DNA of 15,222 nt from positions 1 to 15,222 of the forward strand of contig JBNKMS010000019.1 of the NCBI GenBank assembly GCA_050293315.1, given 5' to 3'. This DNA comes from CBFDBF01 sp050293315 (GTDB lineage: Bacteria > Pseudomonadota > Gammaproteobacteria > Chromatiales > Chromatiaceae). The notes below the pieces were generated by a model. It saw nothing but the letters and a program-made list of their open reading frames with translations. It did not search any database and was not told where the DNA came from. Within the stretch, counting starts at the first letter, position 1. Each line of letters starts with the position of its first letter. Below are positions 15,054 to 15,222 of this stretch, in pieces. The translations under genes were made by a program, and so were the position numbers.

Positions 15054-15080
15054 AAAAAAAATCGTAATTGCCTAAATTAC
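15054..15080 (-). promoter_or_regulatory. Weak hairpin plus T8 in the ilvI leader
   Basis: On the minus strand GTAATT/AATTAC (6 bp, 5-nt loop) at 15064-15080 is followed two bases later by eight T residues (15054-15061), ending 30 bp before the ilvI start. It has the shape of an intrinsic terminator but an AT-rich, weak stem. It could be an attenuator or an accident of sequence. Confidence 0.3.
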
Positions 15081-15181
15081 TGATATTACAGCGGAAGGTC
15101 AAGAAGATCAGAGCAATAGTGTTGGAATTTTATCACTCGTAGATTGTGATGTTTATTTAGAAAACCTCTCACTGCTGTCCC

Positions 15182-15216
15182 GTTAACTCCCTCTCCCTCA
15201 GGGAGAGGGAGTTAAC
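15182..15216. repeat. Perfect 16-bp hairpin upstream of ilvI
   Basis: GTTAACTCCCTCTCCC and its exact reverse complement flank a three-base loop TCA. It lies about 160 bp before ilvI, near the window edge. There is no T-run on either side. It may be the end of a gene outside the window or a dispersed palindrome of the CTCTCCC/GGGAGAG kind. The rest of 15103-15222 holds nothing I can assign. Confidence 0.65.
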
Positions 15217-15222
15217 TGGAAA

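Noticed and set aside
15025..15102. Longer ilvI start at TTG 15102
   Set aside because: The extra 26 residues read through the hairpin and T8 stretch; GTG 15024 has GGAGG at eight bases and the family length.

Overview
The window reads as chromosomal DNA of a gammaproteobacterium. It shows a Gram-negative outer-membrane porin, a single-chain class I (Fe-S) fumarase, RF3, RimI, a type 4 uracil-DNA glycosylase, and an ilvI-ilvH-ilvC-pssA-leuA block of the kind seen in Pseudomonas and related lineages. GC is moderate in genes, and one spacer (about 600-890) is very AT-rich. Intergenic spaces are rich in palindromic and dispersed repeats. The species cannot be named from this sequence. No phage, integrase, transposase, CRISPR array, rRNA or tRNA was seen.

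Left part (1-2026): the 5' part of a porin gene on the minus strand with its promoter; an AT-rich spacer holding a Fur-box-like triplet and an orphan terminator-like hairpin; a small exported peptide; a Lys-rich DUF2934 protein; and a 70-residue minus-strand ORF divergent from fumarase. Middle (2027-8213): fumarase on plus; a minus-strand EF-hand-like acidic protein of unknown role; prfC on minus; a two-helix membrane protein on plus with its own promoter and hairpins; and rimI on minus. Three copies of a CGCAAAG-type dispersed repeat and two short palindromes fill the gaps.

Right part (8214-15102, all minus): transcription runs ilvI, ilvH, ilvC, pssA, leuA, then the uracil-DNA glycosylase. 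IlvIH makes acetolactate or acetohydroxybutyrate, IlvC reduces and isomerises it, and LeuA draws off 2-ketoisovalerate into leucine synthesis. PssA, a phospholipid enzyme, sits between. The glycosylase lies 18 bp after leuA and is probably co-transcribed.

The most interesting signal lies between pssA and leuA. There is a good sigma70 promoter, then a 17-codon reading frame with its own ribosome site in which 7 codons are leucine, then an RNA that can fold into a three-way junction whose closing stem includes the leucine codons and is incompatible with an alternative stem. This looks like an unannotated leucine attenuator (leuL) controlling leuA. No finding here amounts to a wholly new system; the leader, the possible Fur-linked small RNA and the unknown small proteins are the points to follow.
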